This document shows, one piece after another, positions 1 through 6,983 of a stretch of DNA of 17,787 bases. The notes beneath the pieces were generated by a model. It was not told where the DNA came from and made no database searches. It saw only the letters and a list, made by a program, of their open reading frames with translations. This DNA comes from Chloroflexia bacterium (GTDB lineage Bacteria > Chloroflexota > Chloroflexia > Thermomicrobiales > JALYUS01), in NCBI GenBank assembly GCA_025924435.1, contig JAICIL010000059.1, positions 1 through 17,787 of the forward strand, in the 5' to 3' direction. Both the position numbers and the translations under genes were made by a program. Each line of letters begins with the position of its first letter. Position 1 is the first letter of the stretch.

Positions 1-72
1 CCCTGGCGCCCCCCCCCCGCGCTACCGGGATCGGCCCGCGTCTCTGCGTGATACCGGGCATCCATCGCGTCG

Positions 73-81
73 TGCTATCTT
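73..81 (+). promoter_or_regulatory. Candidate extended -10 promoter of the first gene
   Basis: TGC followed by TATCTT (76-81) forms an extended -10 element about 45 bp before the start at 127. No convincing -35 is visible at 16-18 bp upstream. The same TGCTA core precedes other genes in this window (near 6280, 15317 and 17670), which supports it modestly. Confidence 0.35.
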
Positions 82-126
82 TGCGTCTATCGGTGGGACG
101 CGGAACGACCGACGAGGGAGAACGGA

Positions 127-450
127 TTGAGAGACCCGCTGGAAGCATACGACTTCGCGACCGCGCGTGCCGCGCTGATGGCGCATTTCGCGCGTTGCGC
201 CGCCTGGCTCAATCATGCCGCGCCGCACTCGACGCGCGTGGAGACGGACGACTCGAACGCCCTGACGCTCCGCGTCGGCACGCACGCCTACTTCACCTTC
301 CACGAGACGCCGGACGGCTCGGCGTACGCGTGGTGGTATCCCGCCAGCCCGCGCCCCGTCGGCGATCACGACATCGTCGGCGACCCCGTCCCCGTCGTGC
401 ACGAGGCGCTCCTGCAATACATGCGCCGCGCCCGCAGCGAATTGGGATAG
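127..450 (+). CDS. Hypothetical protein, 107 aa
   Basis: I do not recognise a family. The start is a TTG at 127, preceded by a GAGGGAGA ribosome site (about 114-121). The protein is soluble and has no signal peptide or membrane segment. It has a helical N-terminus (residues 5-30, alanine- and aromatic-rich), a central strand-rich part with repeated aromatics (TYFTF- and AYAWWY-like stretches around residues 55-75) and a short helical C-terminus ending in RRARSELG. An alternative forward frame (48-464) overlaps it, but that frame lacks a ribosome site and reads as arginine-rich translation of GC-rich DNA. The gene stands alone, with an extended -10 upstream and a long hairpin repeat beginning 10 bp after the stop. 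Real as a gene with moderate confidence; function unknown. Confidence 0.6.
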   Translation: MRDPLEAYDFATARAALMAHFARCAAWLNHAAPHSTRVETDDSNALTLRVGTHAYFTFHETPDGSAYAWWYPASPRPVGDHDIVGDPVPVVHEALLQYMRRARSELG

Positions 451-460
451 GGAACGGGGT

Positions 461-585
461 TTGAACCACAGAGACACAGAGGGCACGAAGAGGGAAACAG
501 ATAGCAGAGAAATAGCAGAGAATGTGCACCCTATTTCATCGTCTCTTCTCTCTTCCTCTGTGCTCTCTGTGTCTCTGTGGTTGAA
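461..585. repeat. Intergenic inverted repeat A (CACAGAG type)
   Basis: The left arm starts TTGAACCACAGAGACACAGA at 461. The right arm ends with its near-complement (about 559-585). The arms differ at a few positions, and the interior (about 490-555) is AG-rich and not paired. The arms are built of 9-bp units of the form CACAGAGGA. The element fills the gap between the stop at 450 and the ribosome site at 601 of the next gene. Translation of this element gives low-complexity peptides (HRDTE-like), so ORFs running through it are artefacts. Related elements lie at 1870, 3260 and 11904. Confidence 0.85.
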
Positions 586-612
586 TCGGGTTCCATCAAG
601 GGAGGATTTGGG

Positions 613-1860
613 TTGGACGGACGGGGGATGGCGGTCAATGCGGGGCGGATGCTGGCGGACCTCGATGCGCTCGACCGGATCGGGCGGACGGAGGCGGGGC
701 TGTTCCGCGTCGCGTGGTCGCCGGCGTACCGCGCGGGGCTGGAGTGGCTGCGCGGGCGGTTTACGGAGGCCGGGCTGGCGACGACGGAGGATGCGGCGAC
801 GAACATGTGGGGCCGCTGGCAGGCGGGCGATGGCCCGGCGCTCCTGCTCGGCTCGCACATTGACGCCGTGCCGAACGGCGGCAAATTCGACGGCGCCTTC
901 GGCGTGCTCGCCGCGCTGGAAGTGTTGCGCACGCTCCGCGAAGCACGTATCACCCCGCCCTTCCCGCTCGCCGTCGTCGCCTGGGCGGACGAGGAGGGCG
1001 CGCACTTCGGCACCGGCTTTTTCGGCAGCATGGCCTTCGTCGGCACGCCGATCGTGGACGATTACGTTGCCATCGCCGGGCCGGGCGCGCGGGAGACGCT
1101 CGCGGCGGCGGGCGTCAGGCTTGATGCGCTCGACAGCGTCGCGGCCCAACGCTCCGGCATCGGCGCGTATCTCGAAATGCACATCGAGCAGGGGCCGCGC
1201 CTGGAAGCGGCCGGCGGGGGACTCGCGGTCGTCACGGGCATCTGCGGCATCGAGCGGCACGAGTGGCACATCGAGGGCCACCCGAGCCACGCCGGTTCGA
1301 CGCCCTTCCCGATGCGGCGGGACGCGGGGATGGCGATGGCCCGCGCAATCATGGCGCAGCGCGATGTCGCGCGGGAGGCGGGGCCGGAGGTCGTCGCGAC
1401 CGTCGGGCGGCTTTCCGTGACGCCGGACGTGCCGAATATCGTCCCCGGCACCGCGACCTTTTCCGCCGAGTTTCGGGACATTGACCCAACCATTCTCCAA
1501 GCCGCACAACGAGCGTATACACAACGTATACACGCGCTCTGCGCCGAGGAACGGGTCACGGCATCCTCCCGGCCGCTGCTCACCAACCCGCCGACGCCGA
1601 TGCATCCGGCGATGATGGAGACGCTCGCGGCGGCGTGCGACGACATCGGCGTGACGCCGCTGCGCTTCCCCAGCGGCCCCGGCCACGACGCGGGGATCGT
1701 CGCGCGCGTCGTCCCGACCGGCATGCTCTTCGCGCCGAGCGTCAACGGTATCAGCCACGCGCCGGACGAATTCACCGACGACGCCTCGCTCGAACGCGGT
1801 GCGAACGCCCTCCTGCACGCCGTCCTGCGCCTGATCGAGCAGGGATTACCTGCCACCTGA
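613..1860 (+). CDS. M20-family Zn-dependent amidohydrolase (N-carbamoyl-amino-acid hydrolase / allantoate amidohydrolase type)
   Basis: This is a 415-aa cytoplasmic enzyme of the hydantoinase/carbamoylase branch of peptidase family M20. Members remove a carbamoyl or related group from amino acids or ureides using two metal ions. Visible landmarks: GSHIDAVPNGGKFDG (metal His about 82 and bridging Asp about 93), the DEEG pair (about 126-129, catalytic base and ligand), EMHIEQGP (metal His about 190), the dimerisation-domain motif HPSHAGSTPFPMRRDA (about 223-238), SGPGHDA (about 354-360) and the final metal His in NGISHAPDEFT (about 378-388). All key residues are present and the length is normal for the family (about 410). 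I chose TTG 613 because GGAGG (601-605) lies 7 bp upstream; ATG 628 is the alternative. A longer start at 577 would lie in the repeat and is unlikely. Exact substrate cannot be read from sequence; carbamoyl-amino acid or allantoate-like ureides are the family options. Confidence 0.93.
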   Translation: MDGRGMAVNAGRMLADLDALDRIGRTEAGLFRVAWSPAYRAGLEWLRGRFTEAGLATTEDAATNMWGRWQAGDGPALLLGSHIDAVPNGGKFDGAFGVLAALEVLRTLREARITPPFPLAVVAWADEEGAHFGTGFFGSMAFVGTPIVDDYVAIAGPGARETLAAAGVRLDALDSVAAQRSGIGAYLEMHIEQGPRLEAAGGGLAVVTGICGIERHEWHIEGHPSHAGSTPFPMRRDAGMAMARAIMAQRDVAREAGPEVVATVGRLSVTPDVPNIVPGTATFSAEFRDIDPTILQAAQRAYTQRIHALCAEERVTASSRPLLTNPPTPMHPAMMETLAAACDDIGVTPLRFPSGPGHDAGIVARVVPTGMLFAPSVNGISHAPDEFTDDASLERGANALLHAVLRLIEQGLPAT

Positions 1861-1869
1861 AGAGGTCTT

Positions 1870-2001
1870 TTGAACCGCGAAGGCGCGAAGGACGCGAAGG
1901 AAAACGAGAGATACAACGAGGGAAGACCCTGTATGGTTCGATGCCCGGATAATCATCTTCTCTCCTTCCGTCTTCGCGTCCTTCGCGCCTTCGCGGTTCA
2001 A
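1870..2001. repeat. Intergenic inverted repeat B (GCGAAGGAC type), 30-bp perfect arms
   Basis: Positions 1870-1899 are perfectly complementary to 1972-2001 (30 bp), with a 72-bp unpaired interior. The arm opens with TTGAACCGCGAAGG and consists of 9-bp units (GCGAAGGAC-like). It starts 9 bp after the stop of the amidohydrolase and ends about 22 bp before the ribosome site of the next gene. The sequence of the units differs from element A, but the design and the TTGAACC edge are the same. Confidence 0.92.
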
Positions 2002-2035
2002 GGTTTCTCCGGATTGATTTCTGAAAGGAGGGATG

Positions 2036-2410
2036 ATGGCGGATTTCGATGCGTTGGCGGCGGAGTTGCACGGGGCGCAGGCGAAGAACGTGGACCTGCT
2101 GGAACTGATCGCGGCGAAGTTTCGGGCGGCGGTGCCGGAATCCACGAAGGTCGTGCGGGAATGGCGCATCCTCGGCGGACGGATCAAGGAGATTGATCTG
2201 CATCTCGGCGAGACGCGCTACCGCTTCGAGTCGCCGCGCAAGGGGGCGTACGGCGTCGTGCGGCAGCCCGTCGTGCATGGCGTGGCGGTCGGCAATATGG
2301 AGACGCTCGCGCCGCATGCATGGGTGGACGCGCTGATCGGGGACCTCGCGCGGTACGCGGAGACGCAGGGGCGCTCCGCCGCCGCGCTCGAAAAACTGAT
2401 GTTCGGATAA
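2036..2410 (+). CDS. Hypothetical protein, 124 aa, upstream partner of the YbjQ gene
   Basis: No family is recognised. The start at ATG 2036 is favoured over ATG 2033 because AAAGGAGG (2024-2031) then has a 4-bp spacer. The protein is soluble and has no signal peptide. Residues 1-40 look helical (ADFDALAAELHGAQ, DLLELIAAKFRAAV), residues 45-90 look like a small beta-sheet region (IDLHLGETRYRFES, VVHGVAVGNME), and the C-terminus is helical (WVDALIGDLARYAETQ). It ends 11 bp before the double YbjQ gene, which has its own good ribosome site, so the two are almost certainly co-transcribed. A function linked to the YbjQ protein is inferred from position only. Confidence 0.75.
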   Translation: MADFDALAAELHGAQAKNVDLLELIAAKFRAAVPESTKVVREWRILGGRIKEIDLHLGETRYRFESPRKGAYGVVRQPVVHGVAVGNMETLAPHAWVDALIGDLARYAETQGRSAAALEKLMFG

Positions 2411-2421
2411 GGAGCACTCGC

Positions 2422-3225
2422 ATGGCGCAGACTCCCGGCAATGCCCCGATGATCCCCGCCTCGGCGACGCAGCGGCTCCGCTCGGGGCTGTTCACGAGCG
2501 ATCTGACGGTGGACGAACTCGTCTGTCTGGAGGACATCGGCGTCGAACCGCTCGGACTGGTGCTCGGCAGTTCGATCTATCACGTCGGATTGCAGGTCTC
2601 GCAGTACGGCCAGAACATGGAGTTGAACGTCCTCAGTCAGGCGATGTACGGCGCGCGGTCGCTGGCGATTGGCCGGATGGAGGCGGAGGCGGACGCCTTG
2701 CAGGCGGACGGGATCGTCGGCGTGCGCCTGATAATTACGCAGTATGAATGGGGGCCGGACCTCATCGAAGTGCTCGCCGTCGGCACGGCGGTACGGACGC
2801 GCGACCGCCAGGCGCACATGCGCCCGCAGCACGGCCGGCCCTTCTCCTCCGACCTCTCCGGGCAGGACTTCTGGAAACTCGTGCAGGCGGGGTACCGCCC
2901 GGTGCGGCTGGCGATGGGGACGTGCGTCTACCATGTGGCGCATCAGACGTTCCGGCAGGTCTGGGGGAAGGCGTTCCGCAACGCGGAGATGGAGAATTTC
3001 ACGCAGGCGACGTACGAGGCGCGCGAGCTGGCGATGGGCCGGATGGAGGGGGAGGCACAACAAGCGGGCGGCGCGGGCATTGTCGGCGTGCGGATCCTGG
3101 AGAGGAGTTGGGGCTGGGGCAGCCACATCATCGAGTTCTTCGCGGTTGGCACCTCCGTCGTCCGCGTCGAGGCCCCCCGCCGCGCCCTCACCCCGACAAT
3201 GACCCTCCCCTTAACCGTTTCGTAG
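2422..3225 (+). CDS. Tandem YbjQ-family (heavy-metal-binding-like, PF01906) protein, 267 aa
   Basis: The protein contains two copies of a YbjQ/UPF0145-like domain, at about residues 40-125 and 157-248. Equivalent blocks are easy to see: SSIYHVG with TCVYHVA, AMYGARSLAIGRMEAEA with ATYEARELAMGRMEGEA, GIVGVRLI with GIVGVRIL, and LIEVLAVGTAV with IIEFFAVGTSV. Single-domain YbjQ proteins are about 105 aa and form ring-like oligomers; a heavy-metal-binding role is suggested for the family but weakly supported, and I see no Cys/His cluster here. AAGGAG (2409-2414) sits 7 bp before ATG 2422, whereas the frame is open further upstream without a ribosome site. The C-terminus (about 252-267) is a short Pro/Thr-rich tail. 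It forms a two-gene operon with the 2036 gene, and repeat C begins 34 bp after its stop. Confidence 0.88.
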   Translation: MAQTPGNAPMIPASATQRLRSGLFTSDLTVDELVCLEDIGVEPLGLVLGSSIYHVGLQVSQYGQNMELNVLSQAMYGARSLAIGRMEAEADALQADGIVGVRLIITQYEWGPDLIEVLAVGTAVRTRDRQAHMRPQHGRPFSSDLSGQDFWKLVQAGYRPVRLAMGTCVYHVAHQTFRQVWGKAFRNAEMENFTQATYEARELAMGRMEGEAQQAGGAGIVGVRILERSWGWGSHIIEFFAVGTSVVRVEAPRRALTPTMTLPLTVS

Positions 3226-3259
3226 TAGCAAGAGTAGCGGATAGGATCGAAAACAGACC

Positions 3260-3362
3260 AACCGCAGAGATGCAGAGGACGCAGAGCGGGAGAATACGAC
3301 GATATAAAGAAGGATTCTTCGTGTTTCCAATCCTCTCTGTCCCGCTCTGCGTCCCTGCGGTT
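3260..3362. repeat. Intergenic inverted repeat C (GCAGAGGAC type), one unit lost from the right arm
   Basis: The left arm (3260-3290) reads AACCGCAGAGATGCAGAGGA and continues to CGGG. The right arm (3341-3362) is its exact complement except that 9 bp (the complement of AGATGCAGA, about one repeat unit) are missing. The interior is AT-richer than its surroundings. It lies between the YbjQ operon and the epimerase-like gene and ends 10 bp before the latter's ribosome site. Confidence 0.87.
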
Positions 3363-3383
3363 TAATCGGTTTCAGGAGGAAGA

Positions 3384-4355
3384 ATGACGACACGGGTGCG
3401 TGAGGAGCGATGGGCACGGGCGCGGGGGATCGTGTTGGAGAATGAGTTACTGCGTGTCGTCGTGCTGCCGGAGCAGGGGGCGCGGATCGCCTCGCTCCTG
3501 CACCGGCCGAGCGGGCGGGAAGCGCTCTGGTCGCCGCCCGGCCTGCGCGCGCTGCCGCCGCCGACCTACGGGATGCCCTACGCGGATCACCCGGCGGTCG
3601 GCATTGACGAGTGCCTGCCGAATATTTGGCCGGATACCCATGCGGGGCGCGACCTGCCCGACCACGGCGAAGCGTGGGCGGCGCCGTGGGAGGCGACGAC
3701 GGGCAAGGACCGCATCGAAACGACGGTGACGCTCCGGCAGTCCCCCTTCCGCCTCACGCGGCGGATCACCTTCGCGAACGAGACGGCCCTCGCGCTCGAT
3801 TACGCCCTGACGAATACCGGCAACGCGCCCGCGCCCTGCCTCTGGGCGCTGCACCCGCTGATGACCTGGCAGCCGGGGATGCGGATCATCCTGCCGCCGT
3901 CGGTTTCGGATGTCGAGATCGGCTCGGTCGCCGGGGTCAGCCCGCTGCGCGAATATGCGCCCGCGAGATGGCCGAAGACGGACGGCGCGGACCTCGCGGG
4001 GGTGCAACTGAACGCGAACGGCGCGCCCGCCGCGACGAAGGTCTATGTCGGCCCGCTGATCGAGGGCGAGCGCTGGGCGGCGCTGCACGACACGCTGGCG
4101 GGGTTCGTCGTCGGCTTCGCCTTCACGGTGCCGATGCTCGGCCTCTGGCTGAACCGGGGCGCGTGGGGCGGCTACACGCACGTCGCCATCGAACCGGCGA
4201 CGGGCATCTCCGAGCACCTCTCCACCGCCGTGGCGCGCGACAACGTCCTCACCGTCCCCGCCGGGGAGACCGCCTACTGGAGCGTCATCATCGCCGTGAC
4301 GAGCGGCATCACGAACGTGACGGGTGTGACGCCGGACGGACTGATCGAGACCTGA
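3384..4355 (+). CDS. Galactose-mutarotase-like (aldose 1-epimerase superfamily) protein, 323 aa
   Basis: This is a cytoplasmic beta-sandwich protein of the aldose-epimerase superfamily, whose members interconvert anomers of, or bind, free sugars. Features seen: a strand-rich start with LENELLRVVVLPEQGARIASL (the usual scaffold of the fold), GIDECLPNI (about 73-81) and PDHGEAW (about 92-98), typical of the DECFPT/DHGE subgroup, a conserved-looking His in ALHPLMTW (about 157), and IEPATGISEHL near the C-terminus, which could supply the acidic residue. AGGAGGA (about 3374-3380) precedes ATG 3384 with correct spacing. Length is normal for the superfamily. No sugar kinase or transporter adjoins it, so the substrate is open; a non-catalytic sugar-binding role is possible. 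Confidence 0.82.
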   Translation: MTTRVREERWARARGIVLENELLRVVVLPEQGARIASLLHRPSGREALWSPPGLRALPPPTYGMPYADHPAVGIDECLPNIWPDTHAGRDLPDHGEAWAAPWEATTGKDRIETTVTLRQSPFRLTRRITFANETALALDYALTNTGNAPAPCLWALHPLMTWQPGMRIILPPSVSDVEIGSVAGVSPLREYAPARWPKTDGADLAGVQLNANGAPAATKVYVGPLIEGERWAALHDTLAGFVVGFAFTVPMLGLWLNRGAWGGYTHVAIEPATGISEHLSTAVARDNVLTVPAGETAYWSVIIAVTSGITNVTGVTPDGLIET

Positions 4356-4501
4356 TCGTCACCGCGCATCCGTTCTGGTTGCTGGCGCGGCGATCGCGCC
4401 GTGGTATGGCATGTGCGTTACCGGAACCGGGTCGCCGATCGGGGAATGCCGCGATCTCCCGCGTGATGCCGCAGGCCGACCGGCCGGAAAGGGCAATCCC
4501 G

Positions 4502-5371
4502 ATGAAGCACATGCCGATCGCCGCGAAGCATGCGGCACAGGACGCGGGCGCGAACGCGCATGAGGCCGCGAGAAATCCGTGGAGCCAGCGCCTCGCCCGC
4601 TGCGGCTACGCGACGAAGGGTGCCATTTACCTGTTGATCGGCGTCCTCGCGGCGAAGGCGGCATTTGGCGCCAGCGGCGGCAAGACGACCGACAACACCG
4701 GCGCGATTGATACGCTCTACCAGCAGCCGTTTGGCCGCTTCCTCGTCGGCGTGATCGCCGTCGGGCTGTTCGTGTACGCGCTCTGGCTCTTCGTCGCGGC
4801 GGCGCTCGACCCGGAGCGGAAGGGGACGGAGGCGAAAGGCGTTGTCGCGCGCGTCGCGTTCTTCATCGTCGGCTGCTCGTACGCCGCGCTGGGGGTTCTC
4901 GCCCTGCGCTTGGTGCTGCACCGGAGCAACGGCGGGAAGAGTTCGGACACCAGGACACAGGACTGGACGGCCCGCCTGCTCGCGCATCCCGGCGGTGTCG
5001 TCCTCGTCGTCCTCATCGGGCTGATCGTGCTCGGCGTCGCCGGATTCTTCTTCTTCGAGGCGATCACGGCCCGCTTCCGCGATGAACTGAATCTCTCCGG
5101 CGCGCATGCCGCCGAGCGGCGATGGGTCGTGCCGCTCGGCAGGGGCGGCTACGCCGCCCTCGGCATCGTGAACGCCGTCATCGGCATCTTCCTCATCATC
5201 GCGGCGCTCCGGCACAATGCCGGGGAGGCGAAGGGGGTCGGCGGCGCGCTGGCGGAAATTACGCAACGTCCGTACGGCGCGCTGCTGCTCGGCATCGTCG
5301 CAATCGGCCTCATCGCCTACGGCGCGTACACCCTCGTCGAGGCGCGCTATCGCCGACTCGTGCGCACCTGA
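4502..5371 (+). CDS. DUF1206 family integral membrane protein, 289 aa
   Basis: The protein has three similar blocks, each with a pair of transmembrane helices, as in DUF1206 (PF06724). The blocks begin with related motifs: CGYATKGAIYLLIG (about 34-47), GCSYAALGVLAL (about 124-135) and RGGYAALGIVNAVIG (about 214-228). Predicted helices lie at about 36-56, 80-100, 117-139, 163-185, 212-236 and 258-279. The N-terminal 30 residues are polar and His/Ala-rich. ATG 4502 is the best start, with a GAAAGGG-type site upstream; ATG 4511 is an alternative, and the open frame further upstream lacks a start with a ribosome site. No molecular function is established for the family. The stop codon lies in one arm of the hairpin shared with the convergent gene. 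Confidence 0.87.
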   Translation: MKHMPIAAKHAAQDAGANAHEAARNPWSQRLARCGYATKGAIYLLIGVLAAKAAFGASGGKTTDNTGAIDTLYQQPFGRFLVGVIAVGLFVYALWLFVAAALDPERKGTEAKGVVARVAFFIVGCSYAALGVLALRLVLHRSNGGKSSDTRTQDWTARLLAHPGGVVLVVLIGLIVLGVAGFFFFEAITARFRDELNLSGAHAAERRWVVPLGRGGYAALGIVNAVIGIFLIIAALRHNAGEAKGVGGALAEITQRPYGALLLGIVAIGLIAYGAYTLVEARYRRLVRT

Positions 5372-5404
5372 GGACTGAGCGGGCCATTCCCACTCAGTCC
5401 TCAG
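5368..5404. terminator. Bidirectional terminator-like hairpin between convergent genes
   Basis: CTGAGGACTGAG (5368-5379) is perfectly complementary to 5393-5404, with a 13-bp loop. It carries the stop codon of the forward DUF1206 gene (5369-5371) in one arm and that of the reverse dioxygenase gene (5394-5396) in the other. There is no T-tract on either side, so termination is an inference from the convergent position and the stable stem. Confidence 0.6.
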
Positions 5405-6233
5405 TCCTCGGCGCGTATGCCGCGCAGAGCATGCCGAAGTAGGTGGGCGCTTCGTAGGAGAGGAACTCGCCCCGCCAGTCGTCGCCGATCGCGCCGGAGA
5501 GCATGAGCATCTGCCAGTAACTGTCCGCCTTTGCGCGGGCGACGAGCGCGGGGTCAATCCGCTGCACGCCGGTGAGGTGGTTCGCCTTGATGAGGTCCGC
5601 GACGTGGCCGTCGTACTCGGCGGCGGCGGGGTCGAAACCGTAGGGGCCGTCCGCCAGGTGCGCGTGGCCGTGGTCCGAACTGGCGATCATCGCCACCCGC
5701 TTGCCGGAGGTCGCCGCCATCGCCGCGAGCGCCCGCCCGGCCCGGACGTGATCTGCTGGCGACAGATCGCGCGCGGGGCTGATGGCGACGACCGGCACCT
5801 GCGGCTCCGACCGGCCACCCATGAACCAGAGGGGGATGAGCACGCCCCAGTCCATCGGCGCGGTCGCGCCCGCCGCGTCGTTGCCGCCGTAACTGATGCC
5901 GACCGCCGGGATCTCCGCCGCGTTGAGGGCGTCAATCGCGGCGCGGGCGAGCGTGCGGTCCGTCGGGCAGCGCAGTTCGATCTTCTCCTCGGTCCAATCG
6001 GAGAGCGATCCGGCCAGTTGCCCGGCGACGACGACCGCCATCGCCCCCTCGACGTGGACATTGTGCGGCGTGACGATGATCGTCGCGTCCGGGCGGGCGG
6101 CGGCGAAGCGGCGGCCCAGTTCGGCCATCGCCTCCTGCGTCGCCGTGGCGAGGCCGCGTTCGTTGTCGGAACACGCTTCGGGGATCGCCAGGCTGCCGTG
6201 CGGCGCGATGGCGGCAAAGACCAATCCACTCAT
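5394..6233 (-). CDS. Class III extradiol ring-cleavage dioxygenase-like protein (LigB family), 279 aa
   Basis: This is a soluble protein of the LigB superfamily, in which a non-haem iron bound by two His and a Glu opens catecholic rings; MEMO-type relatives have lost catalysis. Landmarks: APHGSLAIPE (His about 12), TPHNVHVEG (His about 57 and 60), MDWGVLIPLW (about 127-136, matching the D-H-G/W-x-PL region), SSDHGHAH (about 186-192, containing the acid/base His) and an EYDGH segment (about 206-210) that may supply the Glu. ATG 6233 is chosen over the ATG seven codons upstream because GGGAGGA precedes it by about 6 bp. An extended -10 (6275-6283) would give a leader of about 35 nt. No other aromatic-degradation gene adjoins it, so the substrate is unknown. 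Confidence 0.87.
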   Translation of the reverse strand: MSGLVFAAIAPHGSLAIPEACSDNERGLATATQEAMAELGRRFAAARPDATIIVTPHNVHVEGAMAVVVAGQLAGSLSDWTEEKIELRCPTDRTLARAAIDALNAAEIPAVGISYGGNDAAGATAPMDWGVLIPLWFMGGRSEPQVPVVAISPARDLSPADHVRAGRALAAMAATSGKRVAMIASSDHGHAHLADGPYGFDPAAAEYDGHVADLIKANHLTGVQRIDPALVARAKADSYWQMLMLSGAIGDDWRGEFLSYEAPTYFGMLCAAYAPRTED

Positions 6234-6274
6234 GCTGCTTCCTCCCGCATACAAAACGGAGACACGATGCGCGG

Positions 6275-6283
6275 AGTATAGCA
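6275..6283 (-). promoter_or_regulatory. Extended -10 promoter of the dioxygenase-like gene
   Basis: Read on the minus strand, TGC plus TATACT is an almost consensus extended -10 (TATACT 6275-6280). A weak -35 (TTCAAT-like) lies about 16 bp upstream. The expected transcription start is about 35 bp before ATG 6233. Confidence 0.6.
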
Positions 6284-6306
6284 GCGGGGGAAGAGAATTG
6301 AACCAT

Positions 6307-6368
6307 CGCGCGGTGGCGCGGGCAGGGCGGAGCGAACACCACCGCGCGGTATCGGAAACGCTCCGTCC
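6307..6368. other. Two interleaved inverted repeats between the GYD and dioxygenase genes
   Basis: CGCGCGGTGG (6307-6316) pairs perfectly with 6339-6348. GGGCGGAGCG (6325-6334) pairs with 6359-6368 at 9 of 10 positions. The order is A, B, A', B', which is the topology of a pseudoknot rather than of nested hairpins. It starts directly downstream of the GYD stop codon on the minus strand, so it may act as the GYD 3' end or as a leader element. The function is not known. Confidence 0.5.
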
Positions 6369-6369
6369 A

Positions 6370-6696
6370 TTAACCCTTCGGGGCTTGGTAGGTCAGTTCG
6401 CCCGCCTTGCGCATCCCCTCCATCGCCTCCTGGACGGTGAGGAGCGGGGTCGTCTTGTAACTGCGCAGATGGCCCGGCGCGACGATGGCCAGCGCGGCGG
6501 CGGTGGCGGCGGTGGCATCCGGCAACTCGATGATGCCGACGATGTCCGACTCGCCGAGGGCGTAGAAGAGATGGAGCAGCCGCCCGCCGAGTTTCTCCGC
6601 CAGGGCGGCGACACCGGGCGTGCGGTCCTGCGGGTTCTTCGCCAGTGTCGCCAGCGCATCCGCCGTGTAACTCGCCTGGATCATGTAGAGCGCCAT
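6370..6696 (-). CDS. GYD-domain protein, 108 aa
   Basis: This is a small ferredoxin-like alpha/beta protein of the GYD family (PF08734). Features: MALYMIQASYTADALATLAKNP at the N-terminus, a central helix and GGRLLHLFYALGESDIVGIIELPD (about 38-61), in which the family's G-x-D sequence appears as GESD, then a helix rich in Ala and a C-terminal TTPLLTVQEAMEGM. ATG 6696 is chosen because GGAGGG lies about 5 bp upstream on the minus strand; the longer open frame beyond it has no ribosome site. Length matches the family (about 100). No enzymatic role is established. It runs in the same direction as the dioxygenase gene, but a separate promoter for the latter lies between them. Confidence 0.88.
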   Translation of the reverse strand: MALYMIQASYTADALATLAKNPQDRTPGVAALAEKLGGRLLHLFYALGESDIVGIIELPDATAATAAALAIVAPGHLRSYKTTPLLTVQEAMEGMRKAGELTYQAPKG

Positions 6697-6742
6697 CGGT
6701 TCCCTCCTCATCAATGCTCTTGTGCCTGCCCGCACGGCAAGT

Positions 6743-6761
6743 ATACGCGAATGATGCGTAT
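6743..6761. promoter_or_regulatory. ATACGC-7-GCGTAT dyad in a divergent intergenic region
   Basis: ATACGC (6743-6748) and GCGTAT (6756-6761) form a perfect dyad with a 7-bp spacer. On the minus strand it overlaps a TATACT hexamer (a possible -10 for the GYD gene); on the plus strand it overlaps TATTAT (6759-6764). The position, between divergent genes and on top of -10-like boxes, suggests an operator. No regulator gene adjoins it. Confidence 0.35.
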
Positions 6762-6931
6762 TATCCGTGTTTTTCGGGAGGCGATTCATGGTAGCCTTCT
6801 CCACCGCACCCGATGCATCGGAAGCAATCTGATCGCTTCCGGGAAGGCACGGAGTTTGGTGGCATCCGCATTGCTTATCTCCTCTTCCGATGCCGGCCCG
6901 GAAGTAGGGGCGATACGGCGGACGATGGCGC

Positions 6932-6947
6932 GCCGTATGCATGCGGC
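6932..6947. promoter_or_regulatory. Imperfect 16-bp palindrome upstream of the permease gene
   Basis: GCCGTATGCATGCGGC is palindromic except for one base pair and is centred on ATGCAT, about 37 bp before the start codon at 6984. The rest of the 6697-6983 gap shows no coding evidence and no clear promoter for the permease. Confidence 0.25.
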
Positions 6948-6983
6948 ATGGCCGATACACGACATGCGGAAGCGGTGTGAACA

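Noticed and set aside
461..1420. 319-aa forward ORF starting in repeat A
   Set aside because: The start peptide (NHRDTEGTK) is translation of the repeat and the rest is an out-of-frame reading of the M20 gene.
22..1818. 598-aa ORF on the minus strand
   Set aside because: It is antisense to the M20 gene, is Arg/Asp-rich low-complexity sequence and crosses repeat A. It is a GC-driven shadow of the real gene.
4384..4400. GGCGCG/CGCGCC hairpin after the epimerase-like gene as a terminator
   Set aside because: The stem is only 6 bp without a T-tract, and stems of this kind are frequent by chance at this GC content.
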